DNA of 41,618 nucleotides from contig JAEUKK010000206.1 in the NCBI GenBank assembly GCA_016792625.1, positions 1 to 41,618 of the forward strand, read 5' to 3'. The DNA comes from Deltaproteobacteria bacterium (lineage in GTDB: Bacteria; Myxococcota_A; UBA796; UBA2385). The notes under the pieces are model-generated. The model made no database searches, had not been told where the DNA came from, and saw nothing but the letters and a program-made list of their open reading frames with translations. Positions within the stretch are counted from its first letter, which is position 1. Each line of letters opens with the position of its first letter. A program made the translations under genes and the position numbers. Positions 28,204 through 35,691 of the stretch are shown here, piece by piece.

Positions 28204-29547
28204 TCAGGTCGCGAGCAGGGCCGGCTGCTCGACATAGCGGCGGACCGCCTTGAGGAATTGCGCGCCCAGGGCCCCGTCGACCACCCGGTGGTCGCAGGTC
28301 AGGGTCACGCGCATGCGCCAGCCCACGGTGAGCTGGCCGTCGGCGCCGACCACCGGCTCGCGCTGCATCCCGCCGACGGCGAGGATGACGGCCTCGGGCG
28401 GGTTGAGGATGGCGGTGAACTGCTCAATGCCCATCATGCCGAGGTTGCTGATCGAGAAGGTGCTGCCGGTGTACTCCTCGGGCTTGAGCTTGCGCTCTTT
28501 GGCGCGGGCGGCGAGGTCCTTCATCGCGGCGGAGATGGCGCCGAGCCCGATCTTGTCGGCGTCGCGCACCACGGGGGTGATGAGCCCGTCGGGGATGGCG
28601 ACAGCGACGCCAATGTGCACCTGTTTGTGGCGCAGGATGGCGTCCTCACCCCAGCTCGCGTTGACCTCGGGCACCTCGACCAGCGCGCGGGCGCAGGCCT
28701 TGATGAGGATGTCGTTGGCCGAGACCGAGGCGCCCGCGGCCTTCAGCTGCTCGCGAAAGGCCACCAGCGCTCCACAGTCGAAGACCGCGGTCAGGTAGAA
28801 GGCGGGGGCCTCCTGCCAAGCGGCGGTCAGGCGGCGCGCGATGGTCTTGCGCATGTTGCTGTTCTTGACCACTTCGCTGGTCGGCGCGGCGGGCGCAGCC
28901 GGAGCCGGCGCGGCGGCGGGCCGGGCGAGGGCGGCCTCGACGTCGCCGCGCAGCACGCGCCCGCGGGGGCCGGTGCCGTTGATCGCGCCGATGTCCAAGC
29001 CGGCGGCGGCGGCGGCGCGGCGGGCGGCTGGCGCGGCCCGACCGGAGGGTTGGCCCGGCGCGGCCTCGGCTTCGTCACCGAACTCCCAGATGGGGGGCTC
29101 CATAATGGCCTCGTGCACGGCCTCTCCGGCCCAGGCATAGGGGCGGAGCCCGGCCGACGACGCCACAACGACCGCGGCCGCCGGAGCGGCGGGCGCAGCA
29201 GGGGCCGGCGCCGGAGCAGCGGGGGCGGTCGGAGGCGCAGCGGTGGTCGGCGCCGAGGGAGCCGCGGCGGGCGCGCCGGCGGCGGCGAGCAGCGCGCCGA
29301 TGTCCTCCCCCGGCTTGCCGAGGATGGCGATCGGGCGGCCCGCGGGCACCTCGACCCCAGCCTCCACCAAGATCTTGAGCAGCACGGCGCTGTCGAAGAC
29401 CTCGATCTCCATCACCGCCTTGTCGGTCTCGACCTCGGCGACGACGTCTTGGGGCTTGAGGGCCTCGCCCTCGGCCTTGCGCCACTTGGAGATGGTGCCC
29501 ACCTCCATCGTCGGGGTGGCCTGCGGCATCTTGAAGAATTCGGCCAT
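28204..29547 (-). CDS. pdhC: Pyruvate dehydrogenase E2 (dihydrolipoamide acetyltransferase)
   Basis: 447 aa. One lipoyl domain (1-80) with the lipoyl Lys43 in VETDKAV, an Ala/Pro linker, a peripheral subunit-binding domain (about 165-208; AARRAAAAAGLDIGAINGTGPRGRVLRGDV), a second Ala/Pro linker and the acyltransferase core (about 225-447) ending with DHRVVDG, His420 and Asp424 catalytic. It transfers the acetyl group from E1 to CoA. It follows the E1 beta gene after 3 nt and is last in the operon. Its 3' end is 25 bp from the convergent secreted-protein gene. No E3 (dihydrolipoamide dehydrogenase) gene is in the window. Confidence 0.95.
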   Translation of the reverse strand: MAEFFKMPQATPTMEVGTISKWRKAEGEALKPQDVVAEVETDKAVMEIEVFDSAVLLKILVEAGVEVPAGRPIAILGKPGEDIGALLAAAGAPAAAPSAPTTAAPPTAPAAPAPAPAAPAAPAAAVVVASSAGLRPYAWAGEAVHEAIMEPPIWEFGDEAEAAPGQPSGRAAPAARRAAAAAGLDIGAINGTGPRGRVLRGDVEAALARPAAAPAPAAPAAPTSEVVKNSNMRKTIARRLTAAWQEAPAFYLTAVFDCGALVAFREQLKAAGASVSANDILIKACARALVEVPEVNASWGEDAILRHKQVHIGVAVAIPDGLITPVVRDADKIGLGAISAAMKDLAARAKERKLKPEEYTGSTFSISNLGMMGIEQFTAILNPPEAVILAVGGMQREPVVGADGQLTVGWRMRVTLTCDHRVVDGALGAQFLKAVRRYVEQPALLAT

Positions 29548-29550
29548 GGG

Positions 29551-30528
29551 CTACCTCGCCAGGGTCTTGCGGATGGCCTCGATCACGCGGGGCGCGTCGG
29601 GCATCACGAGCTTTTCGAGGTTGGACGCATAGGGCTGGGGCACGTCGCGGTTGGTCACCCGCAGCACCGGCGCCTCAAGCACGTCAAAGAGGGCCTCTTG
29701 CAGGCGGGCGACGATCTCGGCGCCCACGCCAGCGAAGAGGTGGCCCTCGTGGACCACCACGGCCCGGCGGGTCTTGCTGACGCTGCGGAACAGCGCCTCG
29801 TGGTCGAGGGGGCGCAGGCTGCGCAGGTCGAGGATCTCGACGTCTACGCCGTCCTTCTCGAGCTGCTTGGCCGCGGCCTCGCAGGTGAAGACCTGCTTGC
29901 CCCAGGTGATCAGCGTGAGGTCCTTGCCGCTGCGGCGCACCTTGGCCTGACCGAGCGGGATGATGAGCTCCTCATCGGGGACCTCACCCTTCACGCCATA
30001 GGTGAGCTCGCTCTCGAGGAAGCAGACCGGGCTGTCGTCGCGGATGGCCGCCTTGAGCAGCCCATAGGCGTCGTGGGCGTCGCAGTAGGTGACCACCTTG
30101 AGCCCGGGGAAGTGGGCGTAGAGGCTGTCGACCGCGGTGCTGTGCTGGCTGGCCAAGTTCTCGGCGGCGCCGTTGGGCCCGCGGAACACGATGGGCACGC
30201 TGTATTGGCCGCCGCTCATCTGGTAGATCTTGGCAGCGCTGTTGATGACCTGGTCGTAGGCCACCAGCGAGAAATTCCAGGTCATGAACTCGATGATCGG
30301 CCGCAGACCGACCATCGCGGCGCCGATGCCCAGGCCAGCGAAGCCGTTCTCAGAGATGGGCGTGTCGATGATGCGGCGCTCGCCGAACTCTTCGAGCATG
30401 CCCTGGCTGACCTTGTAGGCGCCGTTGTAGTGGGCGACCTCTTCGCCCATGAGGAAGATGCGGTCGTCGCGCCGCATCTCCTCAGACATGGCCCGGCGGA
30501 GGGCCTCGCGGATCTGGAGCGTGGCCAT
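29551..30528 (-). CDS. pdhB: Pyruvate dehydrogenase E1 beta
   Basis: 325 aa. The ATG overlaps the E1 alpha TGA by 1 nt (TGATG), so a longer upstream reading is rejected. Typical E1 beta landmarks: MGEEVAHYNGAYKVSQGMLEEFG, RRIIDTPISENGFAGLGIGAAMVGLRPI, and the C-terminal transketolase-like part with VEILDLRSLRPLD and VVVHEGH. With E1 alpha it forms the thiamine-diphosphate-dependent decarboxylase that feeds acetyl groups to E2. Confidence 0.96.
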   Translation of the reverse strand: MATLQIREALRRAMSEEMRRDDRIFLMGEEVAHYNGAYKVSQGMLEEFGERRIIDTPISENGFAGLGIGAAMVGLRPIIEFMTWNFSLVAYDQVINSAAKIYQMSGGQYSVPIVFRGPNGAAENLASQHSTAVDSLYAHFPGLKVVTYCDAHDAYGLLKAAIRDDSPVCFLESELTYGVKGEVPDEELIIPLGQAKVRRSGKDLTLITWGKQVFTCEAAAKQLEKDGVDVEILDLRSLRPLDHEALFRSVSKTRRAVVVHEGHLFAGVGAEIVARLQEALFDVLEAPVLRVTNRDVPQPYASNLEKLVMPDAPRVIEAIRKTLAR

Positions 30529-31673
30529 CAGCCCTCCTTCTGGTCGCGCAGCGCGGGGATGGTGAAGGTGGGCGCCTCGGCGCCCACGCCCATGCCCGTG
30601 ACCTGCGGGGCGTAGGTGTAGCGGTAGAGGTCGGCCGGATCGGGCACGGGGCTCTGCTCGGCGAAGGCCACGGCGTCTTCGCACTCGGCCTCGACGCTCG
30701 CGGTCAATGCGTCGAGATCAGCGTCAGTGACGCCAAAGTCTTCGCGCAGGCGGCGCTCGGTGATTTTGAGCGGGTCAGACTCTTGTTTGCGCTGCTCGAG
30801 CTCGCCGGCCGGCCGGTACTTGGCCGGGTCGGACATCGAGTGACCGCGGTGCCGGTAGGTCACGATCTCAAGCATCACCGGGCCCTGGCCCGAGCGGGCG
30901 AAGTCGACCGCGCGGCCGACGCGCTCACGCACCAGCTCGACGTCGAAGCCCTCGAAGCTGTCGCGGGCCATGCCGATGCCCTCGGCGCGCAGGCTCATGT
31001 CGGCGAGGGCCGACTGGCGGTGCAGCGGCGTGCCCATCGCGTAGAAATTGTTCTCGCAGATGAAGACCGCGGGCACCTTGTAGAGCTGGGCGAGGCAGAG
31101 GGCCTCGAAGAAGGCGCCCTGGTGGGCCGCGCCGTCGCCGAAGTAGCAGAGGGCGACCCGACCTTCGCCCCGGTACTTCGCGGCGAAGGCGACGCCTGCG
31201 GCCAGCGGCACGTGGGCGCCGACGATGCCGTAGCCACCCAAAAAGTCGTGCTCGCGGTCAAAGATGTGCATCGACCCGCCGAGCCCACGGCTCGAGCCCC
31301 CCTGCCGGCCATAGAGCTCGGCCATCACGGCGCGGGCGCTGGTGCCTTTGGCGAGCGCGTGCCCGTGCTCGCGGTAGGCGGCCATCCAGTAGTCGCCGGC
31401 GGTCGAGGCGGCGGCGCCGACCGCGACCGACTCTTGGCCGATGTAGAGGTGGCAAAAGCCGAGGATCTTGCGCTGGGTGTAGGCCTTGGCGGCCAGCTCT
31501 TCGAGCCGGCGGATGAGCACCATCTGCCGGTAGAGGCGGAGCAGCTCGTCGCGCGTGATCGGCGGGAGGCTGCTCTGGGTGGGCAGGGGCGGCACGCCGC
31601 CCTGCGTGTGCACCGCCGCGTGCGGGCTGGCTGCGCCCTGGCCCTGCGTGGCACCGTTTGACGACCCGTCCAT
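30528..31673 (-). CDS. pdhA: Pyruvate dehydrogenase E1 alpha
   Basis: 381 aa. The thiamine-diphosphate motif runs from GDG (179-181) to ENN (207-209) in YFGDGAAHQGAFFEALCL and ICENNFYAMGT. Also present are GFCHLYIGQESVAVG, HGHALAKG and the RHRGHSMSDP loop. The first 38 residues (MDGSSNGATQGQGAASPHAA...) are a Gly/Ala/Gln-rich extension before the conserved LLRLYRQMVLIRRLEE. The ATG at 31671-31673 has GGGGGAGG upstream. It is first in the E1 alpha-E1 beta-E2 operon and divergent from the nucleoside transporter gene. Confidence 0.96.
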   Translation of the reverse strand: MDGSSNGATQGQGAASPHAAVHTQGGVPPLPTQSSLPPITRDELLRLYRQMVLIRRLEELAAKAYTQRKILGFCHLYIGQESVAVGAAASTAGDYWMAAYREHGHALAKGTSARAVMAELYGRQGGSSRGLGGSMHIFDREHDFLGGYGIVGAHVPLAAGVAFAAKYRGEGRVALCYFGDGAAHQGAFFEALCLAQLYKVPAVFICENNFYAMGTPLHRQSALADMSLRAEGIGMARDSFEGFDVELVRERVGRAVDFARSGQGPVMLEIVTYRHRGHSMSDPAKYRPAGELEQRKQESDPLKITERRLREDFGVTDADLDALTASVEAECEDAVAFAEQSPVPDPADLYRYTYAPQVTGMGVGAEAPTFTIPALRDQKEG

Positions 31674-31700
31674 CTGACCTCCCCCGCGTGGCGTGGAGCG

Positions 31701-31712
31701 CGAGGCTAACCC
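31701..31712 (-). promoter_or_regulatory. GTTAG element upstream of pdhA
   Basis: On the minus strand GGGTTAGCCTCG, with the A of TTAG 34 nt upstream of the pdhA ATG. With the plus-strand GGGTTAG at 31750 it forms an inverted pair between the two divergent genes. Confidence 0.4.
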
Positions 31713-31749
31713 GCTGCGTCGGCGCGCCAGCGCGCTGGGGGGTGAGGCC

Positions 31750-31764
31750 GGGTTAGACGCCGCG
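31750..31764 (+). promoter_or_regulatory. GTTAG element upstream of the nucleoside transporter gene
   Basis: GGGTTAGACGCCGCG, 116 nt upstream of the ATG at 31871. It mirrors the pdhA element on the other strand. Confidence 0.35.
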
Positions 31765-31870
31765 GCGCGCACGGCGGGCCATGGGGCCGGGCGCGACGCC
31801 CCGCGGGCCGCCCCCACCTTCTTTCAGTAGGGTGGGCGCCCCGCCGCCCTCCGCCGCGCTGGAGCCGCTG

Positions 31871-33193
31871 ATGTTGGCCACCTTCGTCCCCCACGAGACC
31901 ACCATCGTCGAGCGCCTCATCTCGCTCGGCGGCATCCCCATCCTGGTGCTCCTCGCGTGGTTGATGAGCGCCGACCGCAAAAAGATCAGCTGGAAGCCGG
32001 TGATCTGGGGTGTGGCCTTGCAGCTGCTGTTTGGCGCCGCGGTGCTCAGCCCCGCCCTGTCCGAGTTCTTCTTCACGGTGGTCGACAAGGGCGTCAAGTG
32101 GCTGATCGGCTTCGCGGAAGAGGGCGCGAGCTTCGTATTTGGCACCATCGACGCCCACCAGGTGCTCGACATGAACGGCCAGCCGCGGGCCGTGCCCTTC
32201 GGCGTCTCGCCGCCGGTGCGCACCTTCGCCTTCTGGATTTTGCCGACCATCATCTTCTTCTCGTCGCTGATGTCGATCGGCTACCACCTCGGCATCATGC
32301 AGCGCCTCGTCTACGCCGTGGCTTGGGTCATGCAGCGCACGATGGGCACGTCTGGCGCCGAGAGTTTGGCCACCGCGGCCAACATTTTTGTGGGGCAGAC
32401 AGAGGCGCCCTTGTTGGTCAAACCCTTCGTCGAGAAGATGACCCGCAGCGAGCTGCACGCGGTGATGACCGCGGGTTTTGCGACCGTCGCCGGTGGCGTG
32501 ATGGCCGCCTACGTCGGCTTTCTCAAAGACATCCCCGGCATCGCCGGCCACCTCGTCACGGCGAGCATCATCTCGGCCCCGGCGGCCATCGCGATCAGCA
32601 AGGTGATGATGCCCGAGGACGGTGTTCCGGTCACCTTGGGCAAGCTGAGCATCGAGATTGAGAAGACCTCGCGCAACGTCATTGAGGCCGCGGCCCGGGG
32701 CGCCGCCGAGGGCGTACAGCTCGTGCTCAACGTGGGCGGCATGCTCATCGCTTTTGTCGCCATCATGAAGCTGATCGACGCCGGCATCGGCCTCATCCCC
32801 ATCCCGGGCGACCAGCCCCTCAGCCTCTCGATGCTCCTCGGTTTTGGCTTCGCGCCCATCGCCTTCATCATGGGCGTGCCCTGGGATGACTGCGTCGAGA
32901 TCGGGCGCCTGCTCGGCGAGAAGATCGTGCTCACCGAGTTCGTGGCCTACATCAACCTCGGCGCCCTCTCCGCGTCGGCCACGCCGGTGATCACCGAGCG
33001 CTCGGCCATCATCGCCAGCTATGGCCTGTGCGGCTTCGCCAACTTCGCCAGCATCGGCATTCAGCTCGGCGGCATCGGCGGCCTCGCGCCCAACCGCATG
33101 GGCGACCTCGCCGAGCTGGGCCTGCGGGCGATGGTCGCGGGCTCCTTGGCCTGCTTCATGACCGGCTGCGTCGCCGGGGTGTTGATTGGCTGA
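31871..33193 (+). CDS. Concentrative nucleoside transporter (NupC/CNT family)
   Basis: 440 aa from ATG at 31871, with GGAG upstream; an in-frame reading from 31781 adds only low-complexity Pro residues. Many hydrophobic segments, and the CNT landmarks: AANIFVGQTEAPLLVKPF, MTAGFATVAGGVMAAYV, LLGFGFAPIAFIMGVPWDD and SYGLCGFANFASIGIQLGGIG. These proteins take up nucleosides with H+ or Na+ across the inner membrane. Between about 220 and 300 there is a cytoplasmic/re-entrant part (SKVMMPEDG). It overlaps the next gene by 8 bp. Confidence 0.93.
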   Translation: MLATFVPHETTIVERLISLGGIPILVLLAWLMSADRKKISWKPVIWGVALQLLFGAAVLSPALSEFFFTVVDKGVKWLIGFAEEGASFVFGTIDAHQVLDMNGQPRAVPFGVSPPVRTFAFWILPTIIFFSSLMSIGYHLGIMQRLVYAVAWVMQRTMGTSGAESLATAANIFVGQTEAPLLVKPFVEKMTRSELHAVMTAGFATVAGGVMAAYVGFLKDIPGIAGHLVTASIISAPAAIAISKVMMPEDGVPVTLGKLSIEIEKTSRNVIEAAARGAAEGVQLVLNVGGMLIAFVAIMKLIDAGIGLIPIPGDQPLSLSMLLGFGFAPIAFIMGVPWDDCVEIGRLLGEKIVLTEFVAYINLGALSASATPVITERSAIIASYGLCGFANFASIGIQLGGIGGLAPNRMGDLAELGLRAMVAGSLACFMTGCVAGVLIG

Positions 33194-34643
33194 GCGCACC
33201 GCGGTGGTCCGCAGCCCCTTTGGTCAGCCGGGCCTGATTGGCCTGCTGATCGTCGTTTTTGGCTTGCTGTTCCTTGAGGCGAGCTACGGGCTCTGCAGCC
33301 AAGACGACGCCTACATCTCGTTTCGGTACGCCCAGAGCTCCGCTGCGGGGCTCGGTCTGGTCTACAACCCGGGCGAGGTGGTCGAGGGCTACACCAATTT
33401 CTTGTGGACGGTGCTGTTCATCCCCACCGAGCTCATCGGCCTCGACCCGGGCCCGGTGAGCACGGTCTATGGCTACATCCTGAGCTTTACGCTGCTCACC
33501 TCGATTTGGAGGATGTGCGGCCGCGACTGGCGCCCCGTCGCTTTGGTCGCCTGCTTTCCTGGCCTCGGCCTCGAAGCAGTCCAAGGCCTCGAGACCGTGC
33601 TCTACGCCACGCTGGTGGCCCTGGCCCTGGTCGGCGGGCGCATGTGGTGGGGCTGGGCGGGCCTCGCCGCCCTCACCCGACCCGAGGGCTACGCCGTCTT
33701 TGGCCTGCTGTGGCTGTTTCGGCGCCAGCCCATCGCGCTGATCGGCTTCTTGTCGATGACCCTGCCGCACCTCGCCTTCCGCCTCGTCTACTACGGCGAC
33801 ATCGTGCCCAACACCTTTCACGCCAAGGTCGGCGGGGGTGAGGGCGTGGCCAATGGCGCGGTGCTGCGGGGCCTGCGCTACCTCGGCGAGGGCGTCACCG
33901 CGGCGGTCCCGCTTTTTGTCGCCGCCGCGATGGGGGTGGCCGTGCGCCTCCTCAAGCCGCCGCGCCCGGCGGGGGCCGCGCCCGCCGCCCCTCCGCAGGC
34001 CCCCGCCTCGGCTGCGCCGCCCTTCGCGGAAGCATTGACCTTGACGGTGTTCTTCTTCGGCTACATCGCCCTGGTGGGCGGCGACTTCAAGGGCACGGGC
34101 CGCTTCCTCATCCCCCTGCTCGCGCCGCTGGGCCTGTTGGCCAGCGCTGGCCTGCGCCGGCTGCCCCCGGTCGGGCGCCTGACCGTGGTGAGCTTCGGCC
34201 TCGCGTGGGCGGTGCCGGGCTGGCGCGACATGGCCGACTTCGCCGACCGCTTCTCGACCGAGCTGAGCCTGCGGCGGTCGATCGGGGAGCGGCTGGCCGA
34301 GGTCCTGCCCCCGGGCTCGACGCTCGCGGTGCACGCCGCGGGGATCCTCCCCTATTACGCCAAGTTACCGACGATCGACATGTGGGGCCTCAACGACGCC
34401 CACATCGCCAAGGCGCCCGTCGAGGGCATGGGCACGGGCATCGCTGGCCACGAGCGGGCCGACTACGCCTATGTGTTCGCCCGGAGGCCGACGGTCATCC
34501 TGCCTGAGGTTGACCTCTACACCGAGCAGCGTGTCTCTTTGGAGGACCCGGGCGTCTTCGGCCCCACGTTTTTTGAGGTCTACGCCCCGATCAGCATCCC
34601 GCTGGAGGGCGGCTTCATCAACGCCTGGGCGCTGCGCCCCTGA
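33186..34643 (+). CDS. GT-C type membrane glycosyltransferase (AftB-like)
   Basis: 485 aa from a TTG at 33186 that overlaps the transporter stop; a GTG at 33204 is an alternative start. After a first membrane segment (about 17-36) comes CSQDDAYISFRYAQ with Asp40-Asp41, then VYNPGEVVEGYTNFLWT, the pattern of polyprenyl-phosphate-sugar-dependent GT-C enzymes such as arabinofuranosyltransferase AftB. PNTFHAKVG (around 217) is another family landmark. There are about 9-11 hydrophobic segments and a Pro/Ala-rich loop near 260-278. It probably adds a sugar to an envelope polymer at the outer face of the inner membrane; donor and acceptor are unknown. The stop is 15 bp from the convergent TM2 gene. 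Confidence 0.82.
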   Translation: MAERTAVVRSPFGQPGLIGLLIVVFGLLFLEASYGLCSQDDAYISFRYAQSSAAGLGLVYNPGEVVEGYTNFLWTVLFIPTELIGLDPGPVSTVYGYILSFTLLTSIWRMCGRDWRPVALVACFPGLGLEAVQGLETVLYATLVALALVGGRMWWGWAGLAALTRPEGYAVFGLLWLFRRQPIALIGFLSMTLPHLAFRLVYYGDIVPNTFHAKVGGGEGVANGAVLRGLRYLGEGVTAAVPLFVAAAMGVAVRLLKPPRPAGAAPAAPPQAPASAAPPFAEALTLTVFFFGYIALVGGDFKGTGRFLIPLLAPLGLLASAGLRRLPPVGRLTVVSFGLAWAVPGWRDMADFADRFSTELSLRRSIGERLAEVLPPGSTLAVHAAGILPYYAKLPTIDMWGLNDAHIAKAPVEGMGTGIAGHERADYAYVFARRPTVILPEVDLYTEQRVSLEDPGVFGPTFFEVYAPISIPLEGGFINAWALRP

Positions 34644-34658
34644 GCGGTGCCACGGCGC

Positions 34659-34907
34659 TCACCAGCCCCGGCCGGCCTGGGCGTCGGCCAACATGCGCGG
34701 CATAAACGCCACGTCGGCGAGCTGGCCGAGCCCGCAGAGGCCGCCCGTGAACAGCCAGAGCAGGCCCGAGGCGGGTTTGCCCATGTAGATGCGGTGCAAG
34801 CCCGCCAAGCCAAAAAAGCCCGCGCACCAGAGCAGGTACGCGAGGCCGAGGTTCTTGGTGAATTGGGCGACGGGCTGCGTTTCGCCGCCGCGCTGGAGCT
34901 CATGCAT
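34659..34907 (-). CDS. TM2-domain small membrane protein
   Basis: 82 aa. Two hydrophobic segments (about 20-37 and 48-66) joined by GLHRIYMGKPASG, the TM2 domain signature (G-x-HR-x-Y-x-GK). TM2 proteins are small inner-membrane proteins of unclear function. The ATG at 34905-34907 follows GGAGG by a normal distance. It diverges from the gamma-carbonic-anhydrase-like gene, with 97 bp between. Confidence 0.85.
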   Translation of the reverse strand: MHELQRGGETQPVAQFTKNLGLAYLLWCAGFFGLAGLHRIYMGKPASGLLWLFTGGLCGLGQLADVAFMPRMLADAQAGRGW

Positions 34908-34971
34908 GGCCAGCCTCCGCGCGGCCCCTACGCCGCCCGGCGGCGCGCTGTTGCAGGCCCCGCGCGCCGCG

Positions 34972-34987
34972 GGTGTTAGCGCCGGCG
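34972..34987 (+). promoter_or_regulatory. GTTAG element upstream of the gamma-carbonic-anhydrase-like gene
   Basis: GGTGTTAGCGCCGGCG, with the A of TTAG 27 nt upstream of the ATG at 35005, and a TTGCAG at 34951-34956 that could be a poorly spaced -35 (19 nt). Confidence 0.4.
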
Positions 34988-35004
34988 CCCCTTGAGGAGG
35001 CCTG

Positions 35005-35604
35005 ATGCACCCCGCCCATCCCGACTGGTCGACCCTTCCCCGCGCCCCGGGGGGCGCCGTGCTCGAGCCCTTCGATGGGGTCGGCCCCGCGGTGGATCCG
35101 AGCGCTTGGTGCCACTGGAGCGCCGTGCTGATCGGTGATGTGGTGATCGGGCCGCGGGCGAACATCTGGCCGGGGGTGGTGCTGCGGGGTGACCAGGGCA
35201 GCCTGCGGGTGGGCGCCGAGACCAGCCTGCAGGACGGCACCATCGCGCACGCGACCAAGGGCCTGAGCTGGACCTCGGTCGGCGCGCGCTGCACCGTCGG
35301 GCACCGCGTGGTCTTGCACGGGTGCACCATCGAGGATGACGTGCTGGTGGGAATGGGCGCGATTGTGCTCGACAACGCTGTGGTGGAGAGCTTTTGCGTG
35401 ATCGGGGCCGGCGCGGTGGTCGGCGCGGGCAAGCGGATCCCCCGGGGGTCGTTGGTGATGGGCGTGCCCGGCAAGGTGGTGCGCACGCTCAGCGAAGCGG
35501 AGATCGAGGGCTGGATTCGCCACGGCCACGCCGAGTACCAGCGCCTGCTCGAGCTCTGGCAGGCCGAGACCGCCCAGCGCGCGGCTCCAAGCGGGGCTCC
35601 GTGA
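35005..35604 (+). CDS. Gamma-carbonic-anhydrase-like left-handed beta-helix protein
   Basis: 199 aa. Repeating hexapeptides form the beta-helix (VLIGDVVIGPRANIWPGVVLRGD, VGARCTVGHRVVLHGCTIEDDVLVGMGAIVLDNAVV). The metal-binding His positions of the family are present: TIAHAT, TVGHRV and VLHGC. YrdA/PaaY and Cam-like members bind zinc or iron; some are carbonic anhydrases, others have thioesterase or unknown roles, so the exact activity is open. A C-terminal helix (SEAEIEGWIRHGHAEYQRLLELW) is typical. GAGGAGG precedes the ATG. Confidence 0.88.
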   Translation: MHPAHPDWSTLPRAPGGAVLEPFDGVGPAVDPSAWCHWSAVLIGDVVIGPRANIWPGVVLRGDQGSLRVGAETSLQDGTIAHATKGLSWTSVGARCTVGHRVVLHGCTIEDDVLVGMGAIVLDNAVVESFCVIGAGAVVGAGKRIPRGSLVMGVPGKVVRTLSEAEIEGWIRHGHAEYQRLLELWQAETAQRAAPSGAP

Positions 35605-35691
35605 TAGCGTCGCGGTCGCGCCGCGGCGCGGCCCGCGCAGGGGACAACGGTCGTCTCCCGGCCCCCTCCACCGCCCACCCCGCCTGGCCCG

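Noticed and set aside
27970..30615. Plus-strand frame of 881 codons across E2 and E1 beta
   Set aside because: Runs antisense through two conserved pyruvate dehydrogenase genes; no domain.
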